Made by a program: the position numbers and the translations under genes
NCBI GenBank assembly: GCA_017517605.1
Contig: JAFWYQ010000096.1
Location: 1 to 36,212 of the forward strand
Reading direction: 5' to 3'
Origin: Bacteroidaceae bacterium
GTDB lineage: Bacteria; Bacteroidota; Bacteroidia; Bacteroidales; Bacteroidaceae
Length of the DNA: 36,212 nucleotides
Part shown: positions 7,599-16,092 of the stretch, one piece after another
Position numbering within the stretch: position 1 is the stretch's first letter
Layout of the letters: each line of letters opens with the position of its first letter
The notes under the pieces: generated by a model
What the model was told of the DNA's origin: nothing
The model's input: only the letters and a program-made list of their open reading frames with translations
Databases searched by the model: none

Positions 7599-8657
7599 AT
7601 GGCAAACAACAATCACGTAGTAATAATGGCCGGTGGCATCGGTAGCCGCTTTTGGCCGATGAGTACACCTGAGAGACCGAAACAATTCATTGACGTATTG
7701 GGATGTGGACGTACGCTGATTCAATTGACGGCCGACCGTTTCAAAGGCATTTGTCCACCTGAAAACATTTGGGTGGTGACAAGCGAAAGTTATGCCGACA
7801 TCGTGAAGGAGCAACTTCCTGAGATTCCCGAAGGAAACATCCTGCGCGAGCCTTGCCGACGCAATACGGCTCCGTGCATTGCATACGTCAGCTGGTGCAT
7901 CAAGGCACGCGATGCCAAGGCCAATATGGTAGTAACTCCGAGTGACCATATTGTGATGGACGTTCCTGAATTTCAGCGTGTCATCCAATCGGCACTGAAA
8001 TTTACTTCGCACTCTGATGCCATCCTTACATTGGGTATGAAGCCCACTCGTCCCGAAACAGGATATGGATATATCGAGGCCGACCTCTCCACGGCTTCGG
8101 CACGCAACAAGGAAATTTTCCGTGTCGATTCCTTCAAGGAAAAGCCCGACTTGGCTACGGCAGAAAAGTATATCAAGAAGAACAATTACTTGTGGAATGC
8201 AGGCATCTTCGTGTGGAATGTGAATACCATCGTCAATGCCTTGCGTATTTATCAGCCGGCCATATCGGAGATTTTCGAGAATCTGTTGCCCTACTATGGC
8301 ACTCCTCAACAACAGGAGAAAATCAACCAGGAGTTTCCCAAGTGCGAAAACATCTCTGTCGACTATGCCATCCTCGAGAAGGCCGAAGAGATTTTCGTAT
8401 TTCCCGCCTCTTTCGGTTGGAGCGACCTTGGCACATGGGGAAGCCTCCACGGACAGAGCAAGCAGGATACCAACCACAATGTATGCATCGGACAGGACAT
8501 CCGCCTTTTCGAGACCAAGAATTGCCTGATACATGCCACACAGGAGAAGAGGGTAGTGGTGCAGGGATTGGACGGCTACATCATTGCCGAGAAGGACAAC
8601 ACGCTGCTCATCTGCAAGCTCAGCGAAGAACAGCGCATCAAACAATTTTCTGAATAA
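7599..8657 (+). CDS. manC: Mannose-1-phosphate guanylyltransferase
   Basis: The 352-residue protein has the nucleotidyltransferase signature near the N-terminus (VIMAGGIGSRFWPMSTPERP, then KQF), the VTPSDHIV nucleotide-site motif, and FKEKPD and LWNAGIFVW in the sugar-binding half. Length matches the single-domain form; the phosphomannose isomerase domain of bifunctional ManC/AlgA proteins is absent. It makes GDP-mannose from mannose 1-phosphate and GTP, which the next two genes turn into GDP-L-fucose. The following gap to gmd is 157 bp and AT-rich, so gmd may have its own promoter. Confidence 0.92.
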   Translation: MANNNHVVIMAGGIGSRFWPMSTPERPKQFIDVLGCGRTLIQLTADRFKGICPPENIWVVTSESYADIVKEQLPEIPEGNILREPCRRNTAPCIAYVSWCIKARDAKANMVVTPSDHIVMDVPEFQRVIQSALKFTSHSDAILTLGMKPTRPETGYGYIEADLSTASARNKEIFRVDSFKEKPDLATAEKYIKKNNYLWNAGIFVWNVNTIVNALRIYQPAISEIFENLLPYYGTPQQQEKINQEFPKCENISVDYAILEKAEEIFVFPASFGWSDLGTWGSLHGQSKQDTNHNVCIGQDIRLFETKNCLIHATQEKRVVVQGLDGYIIAEKDNTLLICKLSEEQRIKQFSE

Positions 8658-8814
8658 TTTAGTATAAAAAACTTTACAATCCGTCATTTACGAAGGGATT
8701 GCCGTGATAAAAGTTGAACTTTGACCACCTGAAAGTTTAGCCTTTTGTAAACAATTGAAAATAAATCTGTTATAAATAGATTAAAATTTAATAATAATAT
8801 TTTATAATTTTAAT

Positions 8815-9906
8815 ATGAAAAAAGTTGCTTTAATTACCGGTGTTACAGGTCAAGACGGTTCATTCTTGGCCGAATTTTTGCTCGAGAAGGGCTACGACGT
8901 ACACGGCACCATCCGTCGTTCGTCCGTCGACTTCCGCGAGCGTATTGCCCATTTGGAGGGTACTCCTAATTTCCACCTCCACTATGCTGACCTCAGCGAC
9001 TCGATGAGCCTTGTGCAGGTTGTTGCCAAGGTACGTCCCACTGAAATCTATAACCTTGCGGCCCAGAGCCATGTGCAGGTGTCGTTCGACTCTCCCGAGT
9101 TCACGGCCGACGTGGATGCTACGGGTGTCCTCCGTGTCCTCGAAGCCGTCCGCCAGTGCGGATTGGCCGACACATGCCGCATCTATCAAGCCTCTACCAG
9201 TGAGCTTTATGGCAAGGTGGAGGAGGTTCCCCAAAACGAAAACACTCCCTTCCATCCCTATAGTCCCTACGCCGTGGCCAAACTCTACGGCTATTGGATT
9301 GTGAAGGAATACCGCGAGGCATACAACATGTATTGTTGCTCTGGCATCCTCTTCAATCACGAGAGCGAGCGCCGTGGCGAGACTTTCGTCACCCGCAAGA
9401 TTACCCTTGCCGCAGCACGCATCGCCCAAGGCAAGCAGGACAAGCTCTATTTGGGAAACCTTTCTTCTTTGCGCGACTGGGGCTATGCCAAGGATTACGT
9501 TGAGTGTATGTGGCTTATCCTCCAGCAGGAGAAGCCCGAAGACTTTGTCATCGCGACAGGCGAGCAACACTCTGTGCGCGAGTTCTGTTACCTTGCCTTC
9601 AAGCACGCAGGCATCGAACTGGAGTTCCAAGGCGAGGAGGAGAACGAAGTGGGTATCGACAAGGCTACCGGCCGTGTACTTGTGGAGGTAAGCAAGGATT
9701 TCTATCGTCCGACCGACGTGGTGAACCTTTGGGGCGACCCCACCAAGGCCAAGCAGAAACTCGGATGGAATCCCTCGAAGACATCACTCGAAGAACTCGT
9801 GCGCATCATGGTTGACCACGACATGAAGCAGGTGGCCGTAGAGCGTGCAAGCGAACGTATCAAGATGAACCTTGCCGAATATCTGGAGAAGGGAGTTGTG
9901 AAATAA
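8815..9906 (+). CDS. gmd: GDP-mannose 4,6-dehydratase
   Basis: The 363-residue short-chain dehydrogenase-type enzyme has the NAD(P)-binding GVTGQDG loop at residues 9-15, STSELYG at 127-133 and the catalytic Y152-x3-K156 in [29 protein letters not shown] is diagnostic for GDP-mannose dehydratases. It converts GDP-mannose to GDP-4-keto-6-deoxymannose in the cytoplasm. The gene sits between manC and fcl, which catalyse the steps before and after it. Third positions are noticeably richer in G and C than in the exopolysaccharide genes at the left end. Confidence 0.96.
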   Translation: MKKVALITGVTGQDGSFLAEFLLEKGYDVHGTIRRSSVDFRERIAHLEGTPNFHLHYADLSDSMSLVQVVAKVRPTEIYNLAAQSHVQVSFDSPEFTADVDATGVLRVLEAVRQCGLADTCRIYQASTSELYGKVEEVPQNENTPFHPYSPYAVAKLYGYWIVKEYREAYNMYCCSGILFNHESERRGETFVTRKITLAAARIAQGKQDKLYLGNLSSLRDWGYAKDYVECMWLILQQEKPEDFVIATGEQHSVREFCYLAFKHAGIELEFQGEEENEVGIDKATGRVLVEVSKDFYRPTDVVNLWGDPTKAKQKLGWNPSKTSLEELVRIMVDHDMKQVAVERASERIKMNLAEYLEKGVVK

Positions 9907-9925
9907 AATTATTCATGGCACGCTA

Positions 9926-10118
9926 ATTTTTCAGAACACAGAGACACGGAGACACAGAGGACATATTTGCTAATCTACGATTCACTATTACGATTGATGA
10001 ACTGTTCAGGGATATTACAATTTATTTAGTGGACGAGTAAATCACGAAATAGTCCAATTATAAAGAGTCAAACAAAAAGAAAAACTCTGTGTCTCCGTGT
10101 CTCTGTGTTCTGAAAAAT
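9926..10118. repeat. Perfect 34-bp inverted repeat around 125 bp, between gmd and fcl
   Basis: The left arm is 9926-9959 and the right arm 10085-10118; they are exact reverse complements. Beyond the outer ends the match resumes imperfectly (GCACGC on both sides after a short indel). Each arm contains three 8-bp units of ACACRGAG. The 125-bp interior is AT-rich, has no coding frame, and carries CATATTTGC, one mismatch from a -7 box. The RNA could fold into a long hairpin, and the DNA could in principle invert. No recombinase gene is in the window. Confidence 0.9.
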
Positions 10119-10151
10119 AATCTGCGTGCTATTTTTATTGTGTATAAAAAT

Positions 10152-11225
10152 ATGATTGAAAAGAGTGCTAAAATATACATTGCTGGTCACCGCGGCCTTG
10201 TAGGTTCAGCCATTTGGAAGAACCTCGAAGCCAAGGGATATACCAACCTTGTCGGTCGTACCCACAAGGAACTTGACCTGCTTGACGGAGTGGCCGTGAA
10301 GCGTTTCTTCGACGAGGAGAAGCCCGAGTATGTCATCCTTGCCGCCGCCCACGTGGGAGGCATCATGGCCAACAACACCTATCGTGCCGACTTCATCTAC
10401 GAGAATCTGCAAATCCAGCAGAATGTCATCGGCGAGAGCTTCCGCCACGGAGTGAAGAAGCTCCTCTTCCTCGGAAGCACCTGCATCTATCCGCGAGACA
10501 TCGAACAACCCATGAAGGAGGATGCCCTGCTGACCTCTACGCTCGAATATACCAACGAGCCGTACGCCATTGCCAAGATTGCAGGCCTCAAGATGTGCGA
10601 GAGCTTCAACCTCCAGTATGGAACGAACTACATTGCCGTAATGCCCACCAACCTCTACGGGCCTAACGACAACTTCCACCTCGAGAACAGCCACGTCCTG
10701 CCCGCTATGGTGCGCAAGATACACCTTGCCAAATGCTTGAACGAAGGTGACTGGACGGCCGTGCGCAAGGACATGGATGCCCGTCCTGTAGAAGGCGTGA
10801 GCGGTGCAAACACCAACGACGAGATTCTCGCCATCCTTGCCAAGTACGGTATCACCCCTGACGAAGTGCGTCTGTGGGGCACAGGCAAGCCCCTGCGCGA
10901 GTTCCTGTGGAGCGAAGAGATGGCCGACGCCAGCGTCTATGTCCTCGAACATGTCGATTTCAAAGACACCTATGCTGAAGGAAACCGCGAAGTGCGCAAT
11001 TGCCACATCAACATCGGCACGGGCAAGGAGATTACCATTGCCGCATTGGCACAGCTCATCGTCGATGAAGTAGGCTTCAAAGGCCGCCTCACCTTCGACT
11101 CCACCAAGCCCGACGGCACTATGCGCAAGCTCACCGACGTCAGCAAGCTACATGCCCTCGGATGGCACCACCAAATCGAAATCGAGGAGGGTGTCAAGCG
11201 CATGTACCGATGGTATTTGAGTTGA
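10152..11225 (+). CDS. fcl: GDP-L-fucose synthase
   Basis: The start at 10152 is preferred to upstream in-frame codons because those fall inside the right arm of the inverted repeat; the 357-residue product then begins directly before the dinucleotide site (GHRGLVG at residues 12-18). Catalytic Y138-x3-K142 lies in NEPYAIAKIAG, and GSTCIYPRD precedes it. It epimerises and reduces GDP-4-keto-6-deoxymannose to GDP-L-fucose. It is longer than the roughly 320-residue E. coli enzyme; the extra residues lie around ARPVEGVSGANTNDEILAIL, an insertion I associate with Bacteroidetes forms. GDP-fucose may serve surface glycans or protein O-glycosylation; no fucosyltransferase is in the window. Confidence 0.95.
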   Translation: MIEKSAKIYIAGHRGLVGSAIWKNLEAKGYTNLVGRTHKELDLLDGVAVKRFFDEEKPEYVILAAAHVGGIMANNTYRADFIYENLQIQQNVIGESFRHGVKKLLFLGSTCIYPRDIEQPMKEDALLTSTLEYTNEPYAIAKIAGLKMCESFNLQYGTNYIAVMPTNLYGPNDNFHLENSHVLPAMVRKIHLAKCLNEGDWTAVRKDMDARPVEGVSGANTNDEILAILAKYGITPDEVRLWGTGKPLREFLWSEEMADASVYVLEHVDFKDTYAEGNREVRNCHINIGTGKEITIAALAQLIVDEVGFKGRLTFDSTKPDGTMRKLTDVSKLHALGWHHQIEIEEGVKRMYRWYLS

Positions 11226-11228
11226 GAT

Positions 11229-11299
11229 AGTTTAAGGTTCAAAGCTTAAGATCTAAGGATTGAACTTTTTGAACCTTAAACTTTAAACCTTGAACCTTC
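11229..11299. repeat. Inverted repeat built from 7-bp words after fcl
   Basis: A perfect 15-bp inverted repeat (11229-11243 and 11268-11282, 24-nt loop) lies three bases after the fcl stop. The right side continues as four 7-bp units AACCTTA, AACTTTA, AACCTTG and AACCTTC (11272-11299). It could act as a terminator hairpin, although the following tract is TC-rich rather than a clean T run. Confidence 0.8.
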
Positions 11300-11349
11300 C
11301 TTCCCTTACAATTGTTTTCTGTCTATACCTTATAATATACTATCTCATT

Positions 11350-11859
11350 ATGGCAGAAACAAAAATCAAGGGAAACCCCGTGCATTTGGCGGGCGACTTT
11401 CCGCAAAAGGGAACCAAGGCGCACGATTTCGTGCTGGTGAAAAACGACCTGAGTACCCTCCGCTTGAGCGACTTGCGGGGCAAGACCGTGGTGTTGAACA
11501 TCTTTCCAAGCCTCGACACATCCGTGTGCTCCACCACCGTGCGACGTTTCAATCAGTTGGCCTCCGCCTTCCCCGACACCGTGGTGCTCTGCATCTCGCG
11601 CGACCTACCATTTGCACAGAGCCGTTTCTGTGTGGCCGAGGGCATCAAGGATGTCATTACCCTTTCCGACTTCCATCTGCATTCCCCCTTTGGGCGCGAC
11701 TATGGAGTGCTGATGACCGAAGGGCCCCTCAGCGGACTCTTTGCCCGCGCCATCATAGTCATCAACCCCGAAGGCACCGTCATCCACACCCAGCTGCTAC
11801 CCGACATCACTTACGAACCCGACTACAAAGCCGCGTTGGAGAGTAGGGGGGAGGGGTGA
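11350..11859 (+). CDS. tpx: Thiol peroxidase (2-Cys, Tpx)
   Basis: Starting at the ATG at 11350 gives 169 residues, the normal Tpx length; the open frame extends 60 bp upstream but without a better start. The peroxidatic cysteine is C60 in SLDTSVCSTTVRRF and the resolving cysteine C94 in SRFCVAEG, the Tpx spacing. GLFARAIIVINPEG is the conserved C-terminal strand. It reduces peroxides, usually with thioredoxin as electron donor. In Gram-negative bacteria Tpx is often periplasmic, but no signal peptide is seen here. Its last codons overlap a frame that runs into the GH5 gene, which has its own promoter at 11877-11908. Confidence 0.93.
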   Translation: MAETKIKGNPVHLAGDFPQKGTKAHDFVLVKNDLSTLRLSDLRGKTVVLNIFPSLDTSVCSTTVRRFNQLASAFPDTVVLCISRDLPFAQSRFCVAEGIKDVITLSDFHLHSPFGRDYGVLMTEGPLSGLFARAIIVINPEGTVIHTQLLPDITYEPDYKAALESRGEG

Positions 11860-11876
11860 AGAAAACTGAAAAAATC

Positions 11877-11908
11877 TTTGGTGCAATTCCAAAGAATAAG
11901 TATATTTG
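11877..11908 (+). promoter_or_regulatory. Bacteroidetes-type promoter for the GH5 gene
   Basis: TTTG (11877-11880), 20 bp, then TATATTTG (11901-11908) followed by C. Transcription would begin a few bases later, which rules out the in-frame ATG at 11856 as the start of the GH5 gene. Confidence 0.7.
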
Positions 11909-11930
11909 CAACGTTAAAAAAAATGGAAAT

Positions 11931-13094
11931 ATGCTTACACTCTCAACCCTCCACCGTAAAGGGATGCGCACAGCCAAGTTGCTGATGGCAGCCCTGTTGC
12001 TCAGCAGTCACCTGCAAGCGGGCAACCGCGATTTCTCCCTCGGCCTCGGATGGAACCTTGGCAATCAGATGGATGCCCACGTCAATGGCGTGGCCAACGA
12101 AACCAGTTGGGGCAACCGCATGGCCACCCAACAAACCTTCGACAGCCTCCGTGCCTATGGATTCACCTCCGTCCGCATCCCCGTCACATGGTTGGGTCAC
12201 ATAGGACCTGCACCCGAATACAAGATTAACGAGGCTTGGCTCAACCGCGTGGCACAACTCGTTGATTATGCCGAAAACGCAGGGCTGAAAGCCATCATCA
12301 ACATCCACCACGATGGGGCAAACAGCCAACATTGGCTCGACATAAAGGGAGCCGCCAAGGACGAGTCCGTCAACCGCCGCGTGAAGGCCCAGCTACACGC
12401 CCTATGGACACAGATTGCTGAGCGCTTCAAGAAGAAAGGCCACTTCCTCGTGTTCGAGGCGGTCAACGAAGTGCACGACGGCGGATGGGGACATGGCGGA
12501 AACCTCACCGATGGCGGACGCCAGCACGAGGTGGCCAATGAGTGGAACCAGGTGTTCGTCGACGCCGTACGCGCCACGGGTGGGAAGAACCGCAAGCGCT
12601 ACCTCGGTGTGCCTGGCTATTGCACCAACATCGACCTCACACTCAAGCACTTCCGCTTCCCTGCCGACAAGGCCAAAAACCGCCTCCTCGTCTCCGTACA
12701 CTATTACAACCCCGTCGAATTCACCCTCGAGAACCGCACTGACGAGTGGGGCTATCAGTCACCCAAGAACCAAGGGCAGCACACCGACGAGCAGCAGGTC
12801 GACTCCATCTTCCACCTCCTCAAGACCACCTATGTCGACAAAGGCATCCCCGTCTACATCGGCGAGTTTGGATGCACCCGCCGTGCCGATGCCTCCAAGG
12901 AGCACTACCGCGAGCACTACCTCCGCCACGTGTGCCAAAGTGCCGCCCGCAACGGCCTATCCCTCATCTATTGGGACAACGGTAGCCGCGGAGCTGGACG
13001 CGAATGCTCGGGCATCATCGACCACGCCACCGGTGCCCCCATCGGCCGTGGAGGCGAAATTGTCAACCTCATGCTCGAAGCGTATGGACGGTAG
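11931..13094 (+). CDS. Secreted glycoside hydrolase family 5 (endoglucanase-like)
   Basis: The 387-residue form starting at 11931 is chosen because the promoter lies between it and the longer start at 11856; the ATG at 11964 is an alternative and begins a clean signal peptide (MRTAKLLMAALLLSSHLQA). The single GH5 domain shows LGLGWNLGNQMD, VRIPVTWLGHIG and INIHHDG. The acid/base is E180 in FEAVNEVHDG and the nucleophile E312 in YIGEFGC. The pattern resembles subfamily GH5_4 (cellulases, xyloglucanases, mixed-linkage glucanases), but the substrate cannot be read from the sequence. No carbohydrate-binding module, SusC/SusD pair or lipobox was seen, so it is not part of a classic polysaccharide-utilisation locus here. 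The gene is rich in G+C at third positions. Confidence 0.88.
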   Translation: MLTLSTLHRKGMRTAKLLMAALLLSSHLQAGNRDFSLGLGWNLGNQMDAHVNGVANETSWGNRMATQQTFDSLRAYGFTSVRIPVTWLGHIGPAPEYKINEAWLNRVAQLVDYAENAGLKAIINIHHDGANSQHWLDIKGAAKDESVNRRVKAQLHALWTQIAERFKKKGHFLVFEAVNEVHDGGWGHGGNLTDGGRQHEVANEWNQVFVDAVRATGGKNRKRYLGVPGYCTNIDLTLKHFRFPADKAKNRLLVSVHYYNPVEFTLENRTDEWGYQSPKNQGQHTDEQQVDSIFHLLKTTYVDKGIPVYIGEFGCTRRADASKEHYREHYLRHVCQSAARNGLSLIYWDNGSRGAGRECSGIIDHATGAPIGRGGEIVNLMLEAYGR

Positions 13095-13150
13095 CTAATA
13101 TGCCAATGTGCTAATGTGCCAATATGCTAATGTGCCAATGGGCTAATGGG
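13095..13150 (+). repeat. Seven tandem 8-bp units, consensus CYAATRTG
   Basis: The array starts one base after the GH5 stop codon and is exactly 56 bp. Units alternate between CTAAT- and CCAAT- beginnings; the last two end in GGG instead of RTG. The spacing is perfectly regular with no indels. Confidence 0.9.
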
Positions 13151-13152
13151 CC

Positions 13153-13208
13153 TAAGTCCTCGTCAACTGAGCCCTTGTCAACTCGTCAACTGAGCCCTCG
13201 TCAACTGA
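13153..13208 (+). repeat. TCAACT-word array
   Basis: The segment opens with TAAGTCCTCGTCAACT (13153-13168). CGTCAACTGAGCCCT occurs at 13161 and 13184, with 8-bp words YGTCAACT between and after. The opening 16 bases recur with one change at 35192-35207, upstream of the PAP2 gene. Confidence 0.88.
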
Positions 13209-13349
13209 ATTTGGTTTTGCCCACTCGGCTACTGTTCTCCACATGCTGGCCATACAGGTTGACATCACTCGCCGATTGACGTTTGCAAAGATACAATATC
13301 GTGCCCAGGGATGTCAAGAGGGGTGTCCGTTTTAGCGGAAAATAAACAT

Positions 13350-13435
13350 AAAGTGAAGAACGAAGAGTGAAGAATGAAGAATCCTAATATGCTGACTATC
13401 GGATTCTTCGTTCTTCATTCTTCACTATTCACTTT
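13350..13435. repeat. 35-bp imperfect inverted repeat of GAAGAAT words
   Basis: The arms are 13350-13384 and 13401-13435, matching at 30 of 35 positions by eye, with a 16-nt loop. The left arm contains four 7-bp units (GAAGAAC, GAAGAGT, GAAGAAT, GAAGAAT). The same word builds the xylA terminator at 7390-7423. It could terminate transcription from the GH5 gene; a T-rich stretch follows the right arm. Confidence 0.85.
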
Positions 13436-13647
13436 CTTTCTATTTTAACATTTGGGGTTCGTGGGGTTGTAAGGAAAATTCAATTCGCATTACATTGAGA
13501 GGTTAGGGACTTTTCTTTGGTGTGTATGTCTTACAGTCTTATTATTTGCATAATAATCATACATTCTGTTTTTCTCATTTTTTGTAACTGTCATCTGTAA
13601 GACTGTAAGAGGCGGCGCCTCGGGAATAAAAATAAATGCTAATTTAT

Positions 13648-13678
13648 TTTGTAGTCCGCTCGGCTTGCACTACCTTTG
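13648..13678 (+). promoter_or_regulatory. Bacteroidetes-type promoter for the PBP1A gene
   Basis: TTTG (13648-13651), 19 bp, TACCTTTG (13671-13678) followed by C. Both boxes match the consensus, 39 bp before the ATG at 13718. Confidence 0.75.
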
Positions 13679-13717
13679 CACTTTATTTGCATAAAGAGGT
13701 CTGTTTAGAATAGAATT

Positions 13718-16039
13718 ATGAGAAAGAAATTCATTTATACACTTTGGGTGCTCCTCCTGCTGGGGGTGGGCAGTGTGTTTTTCCTGTTTTTTGCCATCAC
13801 AAAGGGATGGATTGGCTATATGCCTCCGGTGGAGGAATTGGAGAATCCGAACTATAAATTTGCATCGCAGGTGATTTCGGCCGATGGCGAATTGATGGGT
13901 ACGTGGTCGTACCAAAAGAACAACCGTGTGTACGTGAGCTACCAACAGTTGCCCAAGAACCTGGTGGATGCGCTGATTGCTACGGAGGATGTGCGCTTCC
14001 GCGAACATTCGGGTATCGACTTCCGTGCCTTTATGCGTGCCCTCATCAAACGCGGTATCATGGGCGACAAGAATGCGGGCGGTGGCTCTACCATCACCCA
14101 GCAGTTGGCCAAACAGCTCTACTCGGAGGTGGCGGGAAGCACTCTGGAGCGCCTTTTCCAGAAGCCTATCGAATGGGTGATTGCCGTAAATCTGGAGAAA
14201 TACTATTCGAAGGAGGAAATCCTGTCGATGTACCTCAACTACTTCGACTTCAACTACAACGCCATCGGTATCAAGACAGCATCAAACACATATTTCGGCA
14301 AAGACCCATGGGAACTGGATACGGAGGAGAGCGCCATGCTGGTGGGTATGTGCAAGAACCCCTCGCTGTACAATCCGCGCCGATTCAAGGAGAATGCGCT
14401 GAACAGACGAAACACGGTGCTCTCGCAAATGGAGAAGGCGGGGTACCTGAGTGAGGCAGAGTGTGACTCGTTGCAGGCCATGCCGATTGCACTGAAATTC
14501 CGCCGTGCCGACCACAAGGAGGGTATCGCCACCTATCTGCGCATGTATCTGCGCGACCGCATGATGGCCAAGAAACCCTTGCGCAGCCACTATGCCGAAT
14601 GGCAGAACCAACAATTCTACGAGGATTCGCTGGCGTGGGAGACCGACCCGCTCTTTGGCTGGTGCAACAAGAACTTCAAGAAGGACGGACGGCCCTACAA
14701 CATCTATACCGACGGACTGAAGGTGTACACCACCATCAACAGCCGTATGCAACGCTATGCCGAGGAGGCGGTGGACGAGCATGTGAAGAAGTATCTGCAA
14801 CCTGCCTTCTTCAAGGAAAAGAAGGGACGCAAGACGGCTCCCTTTACCAACAAACTGACAACGAAGGAGGTGGAAACCATCCTTGTGAGAGCCATGAGGC
14901 AGAGCGAACGCTACCGCCTGATGCGCAATGCAGGACACACGGCCGAGGAGATAAGAAAGGCATTTGACGAACCGCACGAGATGAGCGTATTCACCTACGA
15001 CCGCGGAGAGGTGGACACCATCATGTCGTCGATGGACTCTATCCGCTACTACAAGCACTTCCTGCGTTGCGGATTCATGTCGATGGAGCCTTCGACAGGC
15101 CATGTGAAGGCTTACGTGGGAGGACCCGACTTCACACACTTCCAGTATGACATGGCCATGGTGGGCCGACGTCAGGTGGGCTCGACCATCAAGCCTTACC
15201 TCTATACACTGGCCATGGAGAACGGCTTTACCCCGTGCGACGAGACACGAAACGTGGAGCAGACCATCATCACCGAAGAGGGAAAACCCTGGAGTCCGCG
15301 CAACACAAGCCGAAACCGCTATGGCGAAATGGTAACGCTGAAATGGGGCTTGTCGCAATCGAACAACTGGATTTCGGCTTACCTGATGAGCAAGCTCAAC
15401 CCCTATGCCTTCAAGAATCTGCTGCATAGCTTCGGCATACGCAACCTCGACATTCAACCCACACCGGCCCTCTGCCTCGGCCCTTGCGACATCTCCGTGG
15501 GCGAAATGGTGAGTGCCTACACGGCCTTTGCCAACAAGGGCATCCGCGCCAAAGCCATGTTTGTGACCCACATCGAGGACAACGACGGCAACCTGCTGGC
15601 CACCTTCACCCCCGAAATGGAGGAGGTCATCAGCGAGGAGAGCTCGTACAAGATGCTTGACATGCTGCGCGCCGTAATCAACGAGGGTACGGGTGCACGC
15701 ATCCGCTCGCGCTACAACATCACCGCCGACATGGGTGGCAAGACGGGTACGACGAACAACAACTCCGACGGTTGGTTCATGGGATTCACCCCCTCGCTCG
15801 TGAATGGTTGCTGGGTAGGTGGCGAAGACCGTGACATACACTTCGATGGCATGAACTACGGACAAGGTGCCAGTATGGCATTGCCCATCTGGGGACTCTA
15901 TATGAACAAGGTATATGCCGACAAGGAGTTGGGCTATTCGCAGGAAGAGACCTTCCGCATCCCCGAGGACTACGACCCATGCCGAGGCCTCTCAGAGGTG
16001 GAGGAGCACTTGCTGGAATTGGAAGAACTGTTTCAATAA
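13718..16039 (+). CDS. mrcA: Bifunctional penicillin-binding protein 1A (class A PBP)
   Basis: The 773-residue protein has an N-terminal membrane helix (about 5-27), a GT51 glycosyltransferase domain (about 60-230) with catalytic E90 in ATEDVRFREHSG and GGSTITQQLAKQL at 122-134, and a transpeptidase domain with S489-T-I-K492, an SxN motif in SQSNNW and K675-T-G. It polymerises and cross-links peptidoglycan in the periplasm. An insertion of roughly 100 residues rich in K, R and E between the two domains (around 330-430) is typical of class A PBPs as a linker, but its exact fold is unknown. It has its own promoter and no operon partner upstream; purN follows after 53 bp and may be co-transcribed. 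Confidence 0.95.
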   Translation: MRKKFIYTLWVLLLLGVGSVFFLFFAITKGWIGYMPPVEELENPNYKFASQVISADGELMGTWSYQKNNRVYVSYQQLPKNLVDALIATEDVRFREHSGIDFRAFMRALIKRGIMGDKNAGGGSTITQQLAKQLYSEVAGSTLERLFQKPIEWVIAVNLEKYYSKEEILSMYLNYFDFNYNAIGIKTASNTYFGKDPWELDTEESAMLVGMCKNPSLYNPRRFKENALNRRNTVLSQMEKAGYLSEAECDSLQAMPIALKFRRADHKEGIATYLRMYLRDRMMAKKPLRSHYAEWQNQQFYEDSLAWETDPLFGWCNKNFKKDGRPYNIYTDGLKVYTTINSRMQRYAEEAVDEHVKKYLQPAFFKEKKGRKTAPFTNKLTTKEVETILVRAMRQSERYRLMRNAGHTAEEIRKAFDEPHEMSVFTYDRGEVDTIMSSMDSIRYYKHFLRCGFMSMEPSTGHVKAYVGGPDFTHFQYDMAMVGRRQVGSTIKPYLYTLAMENGFTPCDETRNVEQTIITEEGKPWSPRNTSRNRYGEMVTLKWGLSQSNNWISAYLMSKLNPYAFKNLLHSFGIRNLDIQPTPALCLGPCDISVGEMVSAYTAFANKGIRAKAMFVTHIEDNDGNLLATFTPEMEEVISEESSYKMLDMLRAVINEGTGARIRSRYNITADMGGKTGTTNNNSDGWFMGFTPSLVNGCWVGGEDRDIHFDGMNYGQGASMALPIWGLYMNKVYADKELGYSQEETFRIPEDYDPCRGLSEVEEHLLELEELFQ

Positions 16040-16092
16040 AATAAGAGTTAAAGGCCTCACCCCCAACACATTTTTATAAAGTTTGATGGAAT

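Larger units (their letters stand above)
13095..13717. other. 623-bp intergenic region with several short-word arrays
   Basis: In order it holds seven 8-bp units (13095-13150), TCAACT-type 8-bp words (13153-13208), a 35-bp inverted repeat (13350-13435), a second inverted repeat of 13 bp, TCTTACAGTCTTA (13529-13541) with its complement at 13598-13610, and the mrcA promoter. No convincing coding frame was found. The dense repeats suggest rapid turnover rather than a hidden gene. Confidence 0.7.

Noticed and set aside
7572-8687. 371-residue open frame on the minus strand
   Set aside because: It is antisense to manC and extends only into noncoding flanks; no family features were seen.
11229-11260. 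Possible tRNA because of a GGTTCAAAG T-loop-like word
   Set aside because: No acceptor, D or anticodon stems fit around it; the word belongs to the 7-bp repeat array.
11856-11930. Longer start of the GH5 protein
   Set aside because: A promoter (11877-11908) lies inside this stretch, and it would place about 36 residues before the signal peptide.
13095-13208. CRISPR array
   Set aside because: The units are 8 bp, adjacent and without spacers, and no cas gene is present in the window.
14282-15865. 527-residue open frame on the minus strand
   Set aside because: It is antisense to the PBP1A gene, whose motifs are all intact. The long antisense frame is a by-product of GC-rich third positions.
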